DNA of 47,182 nt from Actinomadura roseirufa (GTDB lineage Bacteria; Actinomycetota; Actinomycetes; Streptosporangiales; Streptosporangiaceae): positions 1-47,182 of the forward strand of contig NZ_CAACVB010000038.1 in the NCBI RefSeq assembly GCF_900659635.1. The letters are read 5' to 3'. The position numbers and the translations under genes are program-made. Each line of letters starts with the position of its first letter. Positions within the stretch are counted from its first letter, which is position 1. Positions 17,769 to 26,652 of the stretch are shown piece by piece. Below the pieces are notes generated by a model. It did not search any database, had not been told where the DNA came from, and saw only the letters and a list, made by a program, of their open reading frames with translations.

Positions 17769-18605
17769 GTGGATCTAGGAGTCAACGTTCCCAACTTCGG
17801 CCCCGGCACCGATCCGGGCAGGCTGCGCGACTGGGGGCGCACCGTCGAGGGGCTCGGTTTCGGCCTGCTGATGGTCTCCGACCACGTCGTGATCACGTCC
17901 GACGTGGCCGAGCAGTACCCGGAGCCCTTCTACGAGCCCTTCACGACGCTGTCGTGGCTCGCGGGGGTCACCGACCGGGTCCGGCTGGGGACGACGGTGC
18001 TGATCGCGCCCTACCGGCACCCGCTGCTGGTCGCCCGCATGGCCGCCAACCTGGACCGGCTCAGCGGCGGGCGGCTGGTGCTCGGCGTGGGAGCCGGCTG
18101 GGCGCGGCGGGAGTTCGCGGCGCTCGGCGTCCCCTTCGAGCGCCGCGGCGTCCTCACCGACGAACTGCTCAGGACCCTCAGGCCGCCCCAGGACGACGGC
18201 GCCCTCGATACCGCCCGGATCCCCCTCTGGGTCGGCGGCGGGAGCGACGCCGCGCTCCGCCGCACCGTGCTCCTCGGCGACGCCTGGCACCCGCTCCGCT
18301 TCACCATGCCCTGGTTCGAGGAGAGGGTGGAGCGGCTCGCCGCGATCGCCGCGGCCGAGGGCCGTCCCGTCCCCGCGCTCGCCCCCCGCATCGTGCTGCG
18401 CCTCACCGCCGAGCCCCTGGCCGAGCGCCGCGCGGGCGAGGGAACGATCGAGCAGGTGCTGGCCGACCTGGACCATCTGCGCCGGCTGGGGGCCGAGAGC
18501 GTCGTCCTCGACCCCTATCTCGGCGACCCGGACGAGACCCGCCGCCCCGAGATCGCGTGGCAGGCCCTCGCGACCGTCGCGGCCCACTGGAAGGACGGAC
18601 GATGA
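17769..18605 (+). CDS. LLM-class (luciferase-like) F420/FMN-dependent oxidoreductase
   Basis: A 278-residue TIM-barrel oxidoreductase of the bacterial luciferase superfamily. It opens VDLGVNVPNFGPGTDP and has the SDHVVI segment near residue 38, the RVRLGTTVLIAPYRHPLL strand-helix near 78 and RLVLGVGAGWARREF near 105, all typical of F420-dependent actinobacterial members. The GTG start is close to the family start. Its stop overlaps the ATG of the deaminase gene (ATGA), so the two are coupled. Substrate unknown; the partner suggests a nitrogen heterocycle or nucleobase-like compound. Confidence 0.9.
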   Translation: MDLGVNVPNFGPGTDPGRLRDWGRTVEGLGFGLLMVSDHVVITSDVAEQYPEPFYEPFTTLSWLAGVTDRVRLGTTVLIAPYRHPLLVARMAANLDRLSGGRLVLGVGAGWARREFAALGVPFERRGVLTDELLRTLRPPQDDGALDTARIPLWVGGGSDAALRRTVLLGDAWHPLRFTMPWFEERVERLAAIAAAEGRPVPALAPRIVLRLTAEPLAERRAGEGTIEQVLADLDHLRRLGAESVVLDPYLGDPDETRRPEIAWQALATVAAHWKDGR

Positions 18606-19027
18606 CACCCGACGAAACGCGTCTGCTGCGCAGGGCCATCGAGCTCGCCGCGAACTCCCGCGCCGAGGGGCACGCCCCTTACGGATCGCTGCTGGCCGAT
18701 CCCGACGGCGTCATCCTCGCCGAGGAGCACAACACCGTCCGCGCCGACCGGGACATCAGCGCCCATCCCGAACTGAAGCTGGCCCGCTGGGCGGCCCGCG
18801 AACTCGACCCCGCCACCGCCGCGGCCACCACGATGTTCACCAGTTGCCAGCCATGCCCCATGTGCACCGGCGCGATCGACCGCTCGGGGCTGGGACGGGT
18901 CGTCTACGCCCTCTCCTCCGAGCAGCACGACGGGCTCAGCCCGAAGGGCGGCTTTCCCCGCGTCCCGCAGGAGGGGCCCGCCCTCTTCGAGGAGGCCCGC
19001 GTCCCCGTCGAGGGCTACTACACGTGA
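18602..19027 (+). CDS. Nucleoside/guanine deaminase-like zinc hydrolase
   Basis: A 141-residue cytidine/deoxycytidylate deaminase-fold protein. The zinc and catalytic residues are visible as HPE at about residues 60-62 (usually HAE) and PCPMC at about 84-88 (PCxxC). The opening RAIELAANSRAEGHAPYGSLL is typical of guanine deaminase/TadA-like enzymes. It is translationally coupled to the LLM oxidoreductase, so the two probably act on one substrate. HPE in place of HAE keeps both zinc ligand and catalytic Glu. It is shorter than tRNA-specific TadA, and a free base or nucleoside substrate is more likely. Confidence 0.9.
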   Translation: MTPDETRLLRRAIELAANSRAEGHAPYGSLLADPDGVILAEEHNTVRADRDISAHPELKLARWAARELDPATAAATTMFTSCQPCPMCTGAIDRSGLGRVVYALSSEQHDGLSPKGGFPRVPQEGPALFEEARVPVEGYYT

Positions 19028-19055
19028 CCTGAGCAGGGCCATACCGGACGAATCG

Positions 19056-20168
19056 TCACTGGGGAGACGCGGCGACCCGGACGCGGTGGCTCTCGCCGTC
19101 GGAGAGGAAGACCGCCAGCGCCCGTCCCTCCTCGGCGACGTCGGCGACATCGGCCCGGGAGAGACGGCGCAGCGGTGTCACGGTCACGGCCTCGTCCTCG
19201 ACGGTCCAGGTCGCGGCGACGCGCCCGTCGACCAGGACGACCCGGGCGCCCGCGACCGACAGGCCGCGGTGGGCGTCGTCCACGATCCGGCCGCGGTCCT
19301 GGTAGCCGAGGAGCGCGTTGTCGAACGCGGGCAGGAAGCGCACCGGCGCGGGCGTGCCGGGGTCCGGACGGGGCGCGCCGGGCAGGTCCAGCAGCTCCCG
19401 GCCCCGCTCGTCGCGGAAGGCGACCAGCTCCGGGCGCGTCGCGTCCACCGCGGCGGGCATCCCGGCGAGGCCGCACCAGGCCCGCAGGTCGGCCGTGGCG
19501 GCGGGGCCGAACGCGGCCAGGTAGCGCCGCACCATCGCCTCGCCCGCCGGATCGGAGCCCGCGGCGGCCGGCGGGTCCACCTCGCGTCCCAGCCAGCCGG
19601 AGAGCGGCACGTGGCGCACCCCCGCCTTCACGCGCCACAGCCCGCGCGGCGGCGCCTGCGCCATCGGGACCAGGGCGCCCAGCATCTCCCCCAGCGCCCG
19701 CGGCGCGACCTGCGGCGCCGTGTCCGGCCGGCGCCCGGCGACCGCCCGCACGAGCTCGGCCGTCGAGCGCGGCTCCCCGTCGGCCGTCACCGCCCGTCCC
19801 GCCGCCGCGAGTTCGTCGAGGTCCACTCCGGCGAACTCGCGGCGGTACACCCCGAGTACCCGCTGCCGCAGCATGGAGTCGTGCCGCGCCCGCCAGGCCA
19901 GCGCGTCGGCGGCGGGCACGAGGTGGACGGTGCGGCGCATGAGGTGGGTCCGCACCACGCTCCGCCGGACCAGCAGATCCGAGAGCACCGCCGGATCGAA
20001 CCCGCGCAGCCGGGACCAGAGCCCGGTGAACGGCTCCTGCGGCTCCTGTGCCTGAAGCCCGCCCAGATGCGCGACGGCGTCGAGGACGGGCATGTCGGCG
20101 CGGTCGAGAAGCAGCTGCCGCGCGAGCGTCGCGCGGTTGAGCGCCCGGCTGCCGAGAACGGTGGTCAT
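19056..20168 (-). CDS. AlkZ/YcaQ-family winged-helix DNA glycosylase-like protein
   Basis: A 370-residue HTH_42 protein made of tandem winged helices and a C-terminal beta domain. The catalytic-loop motif QxQ is visible as LGGLQAQEPQEP near residues 34-45; in Streptomyces AlkZ the QxQ glutamines drive excision of bulky DNA adducts such as azinomycin crosslinks. Other family marks are LRGFDPAVLSDLLVRRSVVRTHLMRRTVHLV around residues 55-85 (read as two segments) and FLPAFDNALLGYQDR near 300. The ATG at 20168 begins the usual family N-terminus. It may be a resistance or housekeeping crosslink glycosylase; no toxin cluster is nearby. Confidence 0.85.
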   Translation of the reverse strand: MTTVLGSRALNRATLARQLLLDRADMPVLDAVAHLGGLQAQEPQEPFTGLWSRLRGFDPAVLSDLLVRRSVVRTHLMRRTVHLVPAADALAWRARHDSMLRQRVLGVYRREFAGVDLDELAAAGRAVTADGEPRSTAELVRAVAGRRPDTAPQVAPRALGEMLGALVPMAQAPPRGLWRVKAGVRHVPLSGWLGREVDPPAAAGSDPAGEAMVRRYLAAFGPAATADLRAWCGLAGMPAAVDATRPELVAFRDERGRELLDLPGAPRPDPGTPAPVRFLPAFDNALLGYQDRGRIVDDAHRGLSVAGARVVLVDGRVAATWTVEDEAVTVTPLRRLSRADVADVAEEGRALAVFLSDGESHRVRVAASPQ

Positions 20169-20287
20169 GGCGGGCGGCCCCTTCGGATCGTCGACTGGCA
20201 CACGGCCAGGATCGCAGCAGAAGAGGCCAGTTTCTGTCCGCTTCTCTGCCCGGCCTCCGCGCCGGCCGGGCCGCGGAAAGCCGGTCA

Positions 20288-20977
20288 TCACCGGTGGTAC
20301 CAGTCGACCAGCGCGGCACCGGACCGGCCCTCGGTGAGGGAGGCGAGCCAGGGCGGGTCGACGCGCGTCGGCTCGTCCCCGAAGAGGTTCGGTGTGGTCG
20401 GCGTGGCCAGCGCCCTGTCCGCCGGTTCCGGCTCCGGCGGCACCGTCGCGGGCGTGGCATCGGCGCCGACCTCGGCCGACCGGTCGTTGCCCGCCCGGTA
20501 GCTCCCGGCGACCCGCCGCCGCCACGAGCCGTCGGGATCCCGCCGCCACGGCTCCCCGGGCGTCCGCGGCGGCCCGCCGTCCGCGTCGGCGACGCAGGCG
20601 GGGAGCCGGCCCTCGTCGGCGGCGACCACGCGGACCTCGTCCAAGCCGTACCGGCAGAACCGGCGCGGGCCGTCGTTGACGTCGTCCTGCCAGATCACGT
20701 CCTGAGTGCCGCCCTCGTTGAAGTGCCGCGCCCAGATCGCGGCGTACGGCCCGGTCCCGATGTAGTCCCTGCAGAAGTCCACGATGGAGGGACTCCCGCT
20801 CGACCCGTACTGGACGTCGGCATAGCCTCCCTGAGGGCCGCGCCGGATGTGGACCGGAACATGCCGGGACCCCTGGGGGCCGATCAGCATCCAGGCGATC
20901 CACTGTGCCGCGGTTTCCGAAATCCCCTGCCCCGGATGTGGGTAGACCCGGATGAAGTCCGTGAAAATGTTGGCCAC
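20288..20977 (-). CDS. Hypothetical protein
   Basis: A 229-residue protein I do not recognise. The N-terminal half (residues 1-125) looks like a compact fold, with MANIFTDFIRVYPHPGQGIS, then WIAWMLIGPQGSRHVPVHI and an acidic WQDDVND patch. The C-terminal half is Pro/Ala-rich and low in complexity (TPATVPPEPEPADRALAT), ending SGAALVDWYHR, like a flexible tail. There is no signal peptide or membrane helix. It lies inside the segment bounded by the split CGNR gene, 34 bases after the CGNR C-terminal fragment on the same strand. GC-rich third positions support coding. Confidence 0.7.
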   Translation of the reverse strand: MANIFTDFIRVYPHPGQGISETAAQWIAWMLIGPQGSRHVPVHIRRGPQGGYADVQYGSSGSPSIVDFCRDYIGTGPYAAIWARHFNEGGTQDVIWQDDVNDGPRRFCRYGLDEVRVVAADEGRLPACVADADGGPPRTPGEPWRRDPDGSWRRRVAGSYRAGNDRSAEVGADATPATVPPEPEPADRALATPTTPNLFGDEPTRVDPPWLASLTEGRSGAALVDWYHR

Positions 20978-21011
20978 CAGGCGATTCTGCCGGTTGGCCC
21001 TCGGCGCCGGT

Positions 21012-21311
21012 TCAGTGTCGTCCGGTGCCGGTGGTCCTCTCGCGCAGGGCCTCCTTCTTGGCCTTGTTGCCGCAGGTGTTCATCGAGCACCAGCGGCGGG
21101 TGCCGGGCCTGGAGTCGTCCACGAACAGCGCCCGGCAGTCGGACCCGGCGCACGTGCGCACCCGGCCGAGCGCCGCCGAGGCGACCAGGTCCAGGGCGTC
21201 CCTGGCGACCAGCGCGAGGACGGCCCCGGCGGGGTCCTCCGCCCGCCAGCCGAGACCACCGGAGGCGTCCAGGCGCGGCGCGGGGACGGGCAGCGCGGCC
21301 GCCGCGTTGAC
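21012..21311 (-). pseudogene. 3' remnant of a CGNR zinc-finger gene
   Basis: Read leftward, the frame gives TVNAAAALPVPAPRLDASG, VLALVARDALDLVASAALG and the zinc finger RTCAGSDCRALFVDD then RRWCSMNTCGNKAKK, ending at TGA 21014-21012. This is the complete C-terminal half of a CGNR protein including all four zinc cysteines. Upstream of about 21311 the frame is antisense to adnA sequence, so the N-terminal half is missing. The matching N-terminal half lies inverted at 16949-17149, and both fragments share the LVNA/TVNA point where they break. Confidence 0.8.
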
Positions 21312-22209
21312 CGTCCGCCGCGCCGCCGCCGGGCACCTCGCCCGGCTCGCGCGGGCCGGCGTGCGCGGCGCCGCGCCCGAGCACTGGTACGCCATCACCG
21401 CGCTGTCGGACCCCGGGCCCGCGTTCGCCGGCGACGAGCAGATCACGATCTCGCCGTCCCAGGTCGAGGCGTTCACCACCTGCGGGCTGCGCTGGCTGCT
21501 CGCCTCCGCCGTCGGCGCGCAGGAGGGCGGCCCGAACGAGTACAGCACCATGGGCAAGGTCGTGCACGCCGTCGCCGAGATGGCCGGCGCCGACGACGGG
21601 ATCAGCGAGGTGGACGTCGCCGAGCGGCTCGACGAGATCTGGAACGACCTCGACTTCCGCAGCACCTGGTACTCGGAGAAGCAGCGCGAGCAGGCCACCC
21701 GCATGGTCGACAAGTTCCTCGCCTGGCACCGCGACAACCCCAACGAGGTCGTCGCCCTGGAGGAGTCGTTCAAGGTCGACCTCGGCCGCGTCGTCATCAA
21801 GGGCCGCATCGACCGCGCCGAACGCGACGAGCAGGGCCGCGCCGTCATCATCGACATCAAGACCTCCACCACCGCCGTCCCCAAGGACGACCTGGCCCGC
21901 CACCCGCAGCTCGGCGTCTACCAGTACGCGGTGATGCTCGGCGCGTTCGAACGGCACGGGCTCATCGAACCCGGCGGCGCCAAGCTCGTCCAGGTCGGCA
22001 AGGCCGCCTTCACCGCCCGCGCCCGCGAGCAGGAACAGCCGCCGCCCGGCGAGGACGCCGACCCCGACTGGCCCAAGAAGCTCGTCGAGATCGTCGCGAC
22101 GGGCATGGCCGGCGAGGTGTTCCAGGCCCGCGCCAACGACAAGTGTCGGACCTGCCCCGTACGTTCGTGCTGCCCCGTCCACGACGAAGGAGGCCAGGTT
22201 GGCGACTAG
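21312..22209 (+). pseudogene. adnA: adnA, motor domain lost (C-terminal nuclease part only)
   Basis: From about 21312 the frame reads VRRAAAGHLARLARAGVRGA and HWYAITALSDPGP, then the RecB-type nuclease domain with SPSQVEAFTTCGLRWLL, GRIDRAER, VIIDIKTST and HPQLGVYQYAVM, and the Fe-S cysteines CRTCPVRSCC near the end. This is the last third of AdnA. Intact AdnA is about 1050 residues with a UvrD motor in front; that part is absent and is replaced at 21311 by the inverted CGNR fragment. The stop lies 36 bases before adnB, the normal operon arrangement. A shortened nuclease-only product from an internal GTG (21361) is possible. Confidence 0.75.
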
Positions 22210-22245
22210 GGCGCGCGCCGGGACGGACGCCGCCGCGGGAGCGCG

Positions 22246-25200
22246 ATGATCACACCGGCGGAGCTGGCGCGGCTCCTGGAGATCCCCGAACCGACCGGCG
22301 AGCAGGCCCGCGTGATCGAGGCGCCGCTGGCCCCGATGGCGGTGATCGCCGGTGCCGGGTCCGGCAAGAGCGAGACGATGGCCGCGCGCGTGGTGTGGCT
22401 CGTCGCCAACGGGTTCGTCCGCCCCGAACGCGTCCTCGGCCTGACCTTCACCCGCAAGGCCGCCGCCGAGCTCGGCGTCCGCGTCCGCAGGCGGCTCGAC
22501 GCGCTGCGCGAGGTCCTGCCCGGCGACGAGCTCGAACGGCTCGGCGGCGAGGCCCTGTTCGACGGCGAGCCCATGGTGTCGACCTACCACTCCTACGCGG
22601 CCCGCCTGTTCGGCGACCACGCCCTCCGCGAGGCGCTCGAACCGACGATGCGGCTCATCTCACCCGCCGTCGCCTGGCAGATCTGCTCCCGCGTCGTGGA
22701 CGCCTACAACGGCCCCATGGACCACGTCGACTGGGCGCCCGACACCGTCACCAAGGCCGTCATGGAACTCGCCGGAGACCTGTCGGAGCACCTGCGCACC
22801 ACCGACGACGTCCGCCGCGTCGGCGCCTGGCTGGACGAGCGGTTCGCCGCGGTGCGCAAACCCCTCAAGGCGCAGCGCGACATCCTCGCCAGGCAGGGCG
22901 TCCGCGAGCAGCTCATGCCGCTGGTCGAGGCGTATCACCGGGCCAAGTCCGACCGGGAGGTCATCGACCACGGCGACCAGATGGCCCTCGCCGCGCGGAT
23001 CGCCTACAGGCACCCCGAGGTCGGGATGATCGAAAGGTCCCGGTTCACCGTCGTCCTGCTGGACGAGTACCAGGACACCAGCCAGGCGCAGCTCGTCCTG
23101 CTCACCTCGCTGTTCGCCGGCGGCCACCCCGTCACCGCCGTCGGCGACCCCTGCCAGTCGATCTACGGATGGCGCGGCGCCAGCGCCGGCAACCTCCTCC
23201 GCTTCGCCCACGACTTCCCCGCCCAGCCCGCCGCCGGCGCGCGGCGGCCCGTCCCGGCGCCGGTCGTCCAGCTGAGCCGCTCCTTCCGCAACGGCGAGCT
23301 GATCCTGGAGGCCGCGGCCCGCGTCCAGGAGGAACTGCGCGCCGACACCACGGCGGTGCCGCGGCTCGTCCCCGGCGCGGGCCGTGAGGGACGCGGCCGC
23401 GTCGAGTGCGCGCTGTTCGAGACCGTCGAGGAGGAGGCCGACCGCATCGCCGCGCGCATCGCCGGGCTCATCGCCGCCGACCCCGGCACCGCCCCCGACG
23501 GCGGCCCGCGGCCCGAGCCGCTCGCGTACTCCGACATCGCCCTCCTCGCCCGCAAACGCTCCCAGTTCCCGCTGCTCAGGCGGGCCCTGGAGAGCCGCGG
23601 CATCCCCGTCGAGGTGGTCGGGCTCGGTGGCCTGCTCACCGTCCCCGAGGTACAGGACGTCGTCGCCACCCTGCGCGCCGTCCACGACCCCACGGCGGGC
23701 GCGTCGCTCGCCCGGATCCTCACCGGCCCCCGCTGGCGGCTCGGCCCCCGCGACCTCGTCGCCCTCGGCCGCCGCGCCCGCGCCCTCGCCCAGGAATCCG
23801 CCCGCGACGTCAGTCCCGTCCAACAGGATGGTGCCCCACAGGACGGTGCCCCACAGGATGGCGCCCCAGAGGGGGGTGTCTCGGAAGGTGCTGTCTCGGA
23901 GGGGGGTGTCGCCGAGGGCGATGATCCCCTGCGGCAGTTGGTCAGCGAGCTCAACCAGGAGACCGGCAGCCTCGTCGACGCCCTCGACGACCTCGGCGAC
24001 CGCGCCGCGTACTCGCCCGAGGGGTACGGGCGGCTGCGGCGGCTGCGCGACGAGCTGCGCGCCCTGCGCGGCCAGGTCGGGCTGCCGCTGCCCGACCTCG
24101 TCGGCGAGGTGGAGCGGGCCCTCGGCCTGGACATCGAGGTCGCCGCCCGGTCCGGGCTCGACCCCGTCACCGCGCGCGCCGACCTGGACGCCTTCATCGG
24201 CGCCGCCGCCACCTTCGCCGGCGACGCCGAGGACCCGACGCTCGGCGCGTTCCTCGCCTACCTCAAGGCGGCCGAGACGGAGGAGTTCGGCCTTGAGGCG
24301 GGGCGGGTGGGCGAGACCGACAGCGTCAAGCTCCTCACCGTCCACGCGTCCAAGGGCCTGGAATGGCCGGTCGTCGTCGTCCCCGGGCTGTCCTACACGC
24401 CGCAGAAGAACGGCGGCCCGGCGAAGGGCTCGATCTTCCCGTCGCCGCCGCAGAACGCCACCCGGTGGACGGCCAACCCGCGCGTCCTGCCGTTCATGCT
24501 GCGCGGCGACCGCGCCGACCTGCCCGACCTGAAGGGGCTCGACAAGGACGACCTCGCCGCGTTCGACCAGGCGTGCTCCGAGCGCGACCTGCGGGAGGAG
24601 CGCCGGCTGGCCTACGTCGCCGTCACCCGCGCGTCCAGCCTGCTCATCACCACCGGCTACTGGTGGGGCGCGTCGGGCCGCCCGCTCGGGCCGTCGCCGT
24701 TCCTGGAGGAGGTCCGGGAGGTGTGCCTGACCGGTGCCGGATCCGTCGCCGTCTGGGCGGACCCGCCCGGCGAGGACGCCGCCAACCCGCTCCTCGCCGA
24801 CCCCGACGAGGCCCACTGGCCCGCCGGTCCGGGGGAGCGCGGCCGCACCGACGCGACCGCCCGCGAACGGTACGCCGCCGTCGTCGAAGCGGCCCGCATG
24901 GTGGAGGACGCGATGGCCGGACGCGCCCGGCACTGGGCCGGCGACGCCGGGCTGTCTGCCGCCGACCGCGGTCGCATGTCGGCGTGGGCGCGCGACGTCG
25001 AGCTGCTCCTCGCCGAGCGCGACCGGGGCCGCGGCGGCGACGGGCTCCTCGTCGAGCTGCCCGCCAACCTGTCGGTGTCGGCGCTGGTGTCGCTGGCCCG
25101 CGACCCGGCCGGGCTCGCCCGGCAGATCCGCCGGCCCATGCCCCGCCCGCCCGCCCCGTACGCCCGCCGCGGCACCGCGTTCCACGCCTGGCTGGAGAGC

Positions 25201-25653
25201 CGGTGGGGGCAGCAGCGGCTCCTCGACCCCGACGAGCTGCCCGGCGCCGCCGACGAGGGCGCCGCCGACGACGCCCACCTCGCGATGCTGCGCGAGCGGT
25301 TCGAGGAGTCGGAATGGGCCGCGCGGGAGCCCCTCGACATCGAGGTCCCGTTCGAGACCATCATCGGCGACCGGCTCGTCCGCGGGCGCATGGACGCGGT
25401 GTTCCGCACGGCCGGCGGCGGCTACGAGGTCGTCGACTGGAAGACCGGCTCGCCGCCGTCCGGCGGCGAGGCGTCATCGGCGTCGGTGCAGCTCGCGGCG
25501 TACCGGCTGGCCTGGGCGGAACTGGCGGCCGTGCCCGTCGAGCGGGTCGGCGCCGCGTTCCACTACGTCGGCGCGAACCTCACCGTCCGGCCCGCAGACC
25601 TGCTCACCGCAGACGGGCTCGCCGCGCTCCTCGACGGCGTCCCCGCCGCTTGA
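22246..25653 (+). CDS. adnB: AdnB, UvrD-like helicase-nuclease subunit of AdnAB
   Basis: A 1135-residue superfamily 1A helicase fused to a RecB-type nuclease. Motif I is AGAGSGKSE at 35-43, motif II DEYQD at 273-277 and motif IV-VI segments include TVHASKGLEWPVVVVPG and VAVTRASS. The nuclease domain (about 965-1100) holds RRGTAFHAWLESR, GRMDAVF and VVDWKTG with Asp1064 and Lys1066, then QLAAYRLAW. AdnAB resects double-strand breaks in actinobacteria, with AdnB as lead motor. Here adnB is intact but its partner lacks a motor. An in-frame minisatellite at residues 526-556 adds a Gly/Ala/Pro-rich linker. The GC-rich spacer before ATG 22246 has no independent promoter that I can see. Confidence 0.93.
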   Translation: MITPAELARLLEIPEPTGEQARVIEAPLAPMAVIAGAGSGKSETMAARVVWLVANGFVRPERVLGLTFTRKAAAELGVRVRRRLDALREVLPGDELERLGGEALFDGEPMVSTYHSYAARLFGDHALREALEPTMRLISPAVAWQICSRVVDAYNGPMDHVDWAPDTVTKAVMELAGDLSEHLRTTDDVRRVGAWLDERFAAVRKPLKAQRDILARQGVREQLMPLVEAYHRAKSDREVIDHGDQMALAARIAYRHPEVGMIERSRFTVVLLDEYQDTSQAQLVLLTSLFAGGHPVTAVGDPCQSIYGWRGASAGNLLRFAHDFPAQPAAGARRPVPAPVVQLSRSFRNGELILEAAARVQEELRADTTAVPRLVPGAGREGRGRVECALFETVEEEADRIAARIAGLIAADPGTAPDGGPRPEPLAYSDIALLARKRSQFPLLRRALESRGIPVEVVGLGGLLTVPEVQDVVATLRAVHDPTAGASLARILTGPRWRLGPRDLVALGRRARALAQESARDVSPVQQDGAPQDGAPQDGAPEGGVSEGAVSEGGVAEGDDPLRQLVSELNQETGSLVDALDDLGDRAAYSPEGYGRLRRLRDELRALRGQVGLPLPDLVGEVERALGLDIEVAARSGLDPVTARADLDAFIGAAATFAGDAEDPTLGAFLAYLKAAETEEFGLEAGRVGETDSVKLLTVHASKGLEWPVVVVPGLSYTPQKNGGPAKGSIFPSPPQNATRWTANPRVLPFMLRGDRADLPDLKGLDKDDLAAFDQACSERDLREERRLAYVAVTRASSLLITTGYWWGASGRPLGPSPFLEEVREVCLTGAGSVAVWADPPGEDAANPLLADPDEAHWPAGPGERGRTDATARERYAAVVEAARMVEDAMAGRARHWAGDAGLSAADRGRMSAWARDVELLLAERDRGRGGDGLLVELPANLSVSALVSLARDPAGLARQIRRPMPRPPAPYARRGTAFHAWLESRWGQQRLLDPDELPGAADEGAADDAHLAMLRERFEESEWAAREPLDIEVPFETIIGDRLVRGRMDAVFRTAGGGYEVVDWKTGSPPSGGEASSASVQLAAYRLAWAELAAVPVERVGAAFHYVGANLTVRPADLLTADGLAALLDGVPAA
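23821..23910 (+). repeat. In-frame 15-bp minisatellite inside adnB
   Basis: Three near-perfect copies of CAGGATGGTGCCCCA are followed by diverged GGGGGTGTCTCGGAA-type copies. They encode GAPQD repeats, then GGVSE/GAVSE repeats. All units are multiples of three, so the frame is kept. The codons (GGT, GAT) are less GC-rich than the rest of adnB, which suggests a recent expansion in a surface loop. Confidence 0.8.
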
Positions 25654-25777
25654 TCCGCGCCCCCCGATCCCCGCCGCCGGACCCGCCGGCCTCCTCCGCC
25701 ACCCGGCGTGAATGCCTCTGTTCACCGCGCGAGGTTTCAGGGATGATCCGGGCAACCACATCGAGGGAGGCGTACCG

Positions 25778-26551
25778 GTGACGCATGACGAGAAGGTCGT
25801 ACGGGAGTTCTCCAAGCAGGCCGCCGGGTTCGCCGACCCCAGGTTGAACGTCGCGCTCACCCTGCACATGGACCGGCTCGTCCGGTTCATGGAGCCGGAG
25901 CTGGACCTGGAGGACGTCGTGCTGGAGGTCGCGGCGGGCACCGGTCTCGTCTCCCGCGCGATCGCCCGCCGCGTCCGGCATGTGACGGCGCTCGACCTGA
26001 CCCCCGCCATGCTCGCCGAGGGCAAGCGCGCCGTCGACCGCTGCGGCGTCACCAACGTCACGTTCACCCACGGCGACGCGACCGTCCTGCCCTACCTCGA
26101 CCGCTCGTTCACCCTGGTCGTCACCCGCTTCTCCCTGCACCAGGTCGCCGACCCGGCGGCCGTCGTCAAGGAGATGGTCCGGGTCAGCCGCCCCGGCGCC
26201 GCCGTGATCATCGCGGATCTCGTCCGCCCGGACGGACTGGACGGCGACCCCGACCGGATCGAGCGGCTCCGCGACCCCTCGCACGGCACCCTGCTCACCG
26301 AGGACGGGATCGCCGCGCTCGTCGGCGCGGCGGGCGCCGAGGTCAAGCGGACGGACCGGTTCGACGTCATCCGCCCGCTGGGGCCGTGGCTGGAGCTCGC
26401 GCAGACGCCCGCGGACACCGCCGCGCTGATCCGCCGCGAGTTCGAGGACGAGCTGACCGGCGGCCCCGCGACCGGCATGCGGCCCAGCCGGGTCGACGGC
26501 GAGCTGTGTTTCACCCACTCGTACCTGTTCCAGCACGCCATCGCGGGGTGA
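25778..26551 (+). CDS. Class I SAM-dependent methyltransferase (UbiE/type 11)
   Basis: A 257-residue methyltransferase. SAM-binding motif I is VLEVAAGTGLVSRAI at 48-62; motif post-I is TALDLTPAML near 70; the acidic GDATVLPYLDRSFTLVVTRF stretch near 95-115 is motif II, and a HQVADPAAVVKEMVRVSRPGA-type helix follows. The GTG at 25778 has GGGAGG eight bases upstream; a longer frame adds a non-conserved leader. It lies 124 bases after adnB and has its own spacer. It is a general ubiquinone/menaquinone-type small-molecule methyltransferase; the substrate cannot be named. Confidence 0.9.
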   Translation: MTHDEKVVREFSKQAAGFADPRLNVALTLHMDRLVRFMEPELDLEDVVLEVAAGTGLVSRAIARRVRHVTALDLTPAMLAEGKRAVDRCGVTNVTFTHGDATVLPYLDRSFTLVVTRFSLHQVADPAAVVKEMVRVSRPGAAVIIADLVRPDGLDGDPDRIERLRDPSHGTLLTEDGIAALVGAAGAEVKRTDRFDVIRPLGPWLELAQTPADTAALIRREFEDELTGGPATGMRPSRVDGELCFTHSYLFQHAIAG

Positions 26552-26603
26552 TCTGCGGTTCGTGCTGACGTTTCGCCGGCCTCGGTGGAGCACGGCGGGT
26601 TTT

Positions 26604-26619
26604 TCGAGCAAACGTTCGA
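26604..26619. promoter_or_regulatory. LexA (SOS) box
   Basis: TCGAGCAAACGTTCGA matches the actinobacterial/Gram-positive SOS box TCGAAC-N4-GTTCGA at 11 of 12 fixed positions. It lies 34 bases before the ATG of the small gene at 26653, in the normal position for a repressor site. TATGTT at 26633-26638 may be the -10 element. LexA control of the downstream gene is inferred. Confidence 0.65.
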
Positions 26620-26652
26620 CGATGATCGCTCGTATGTTCTAGGTTGTCCGCC

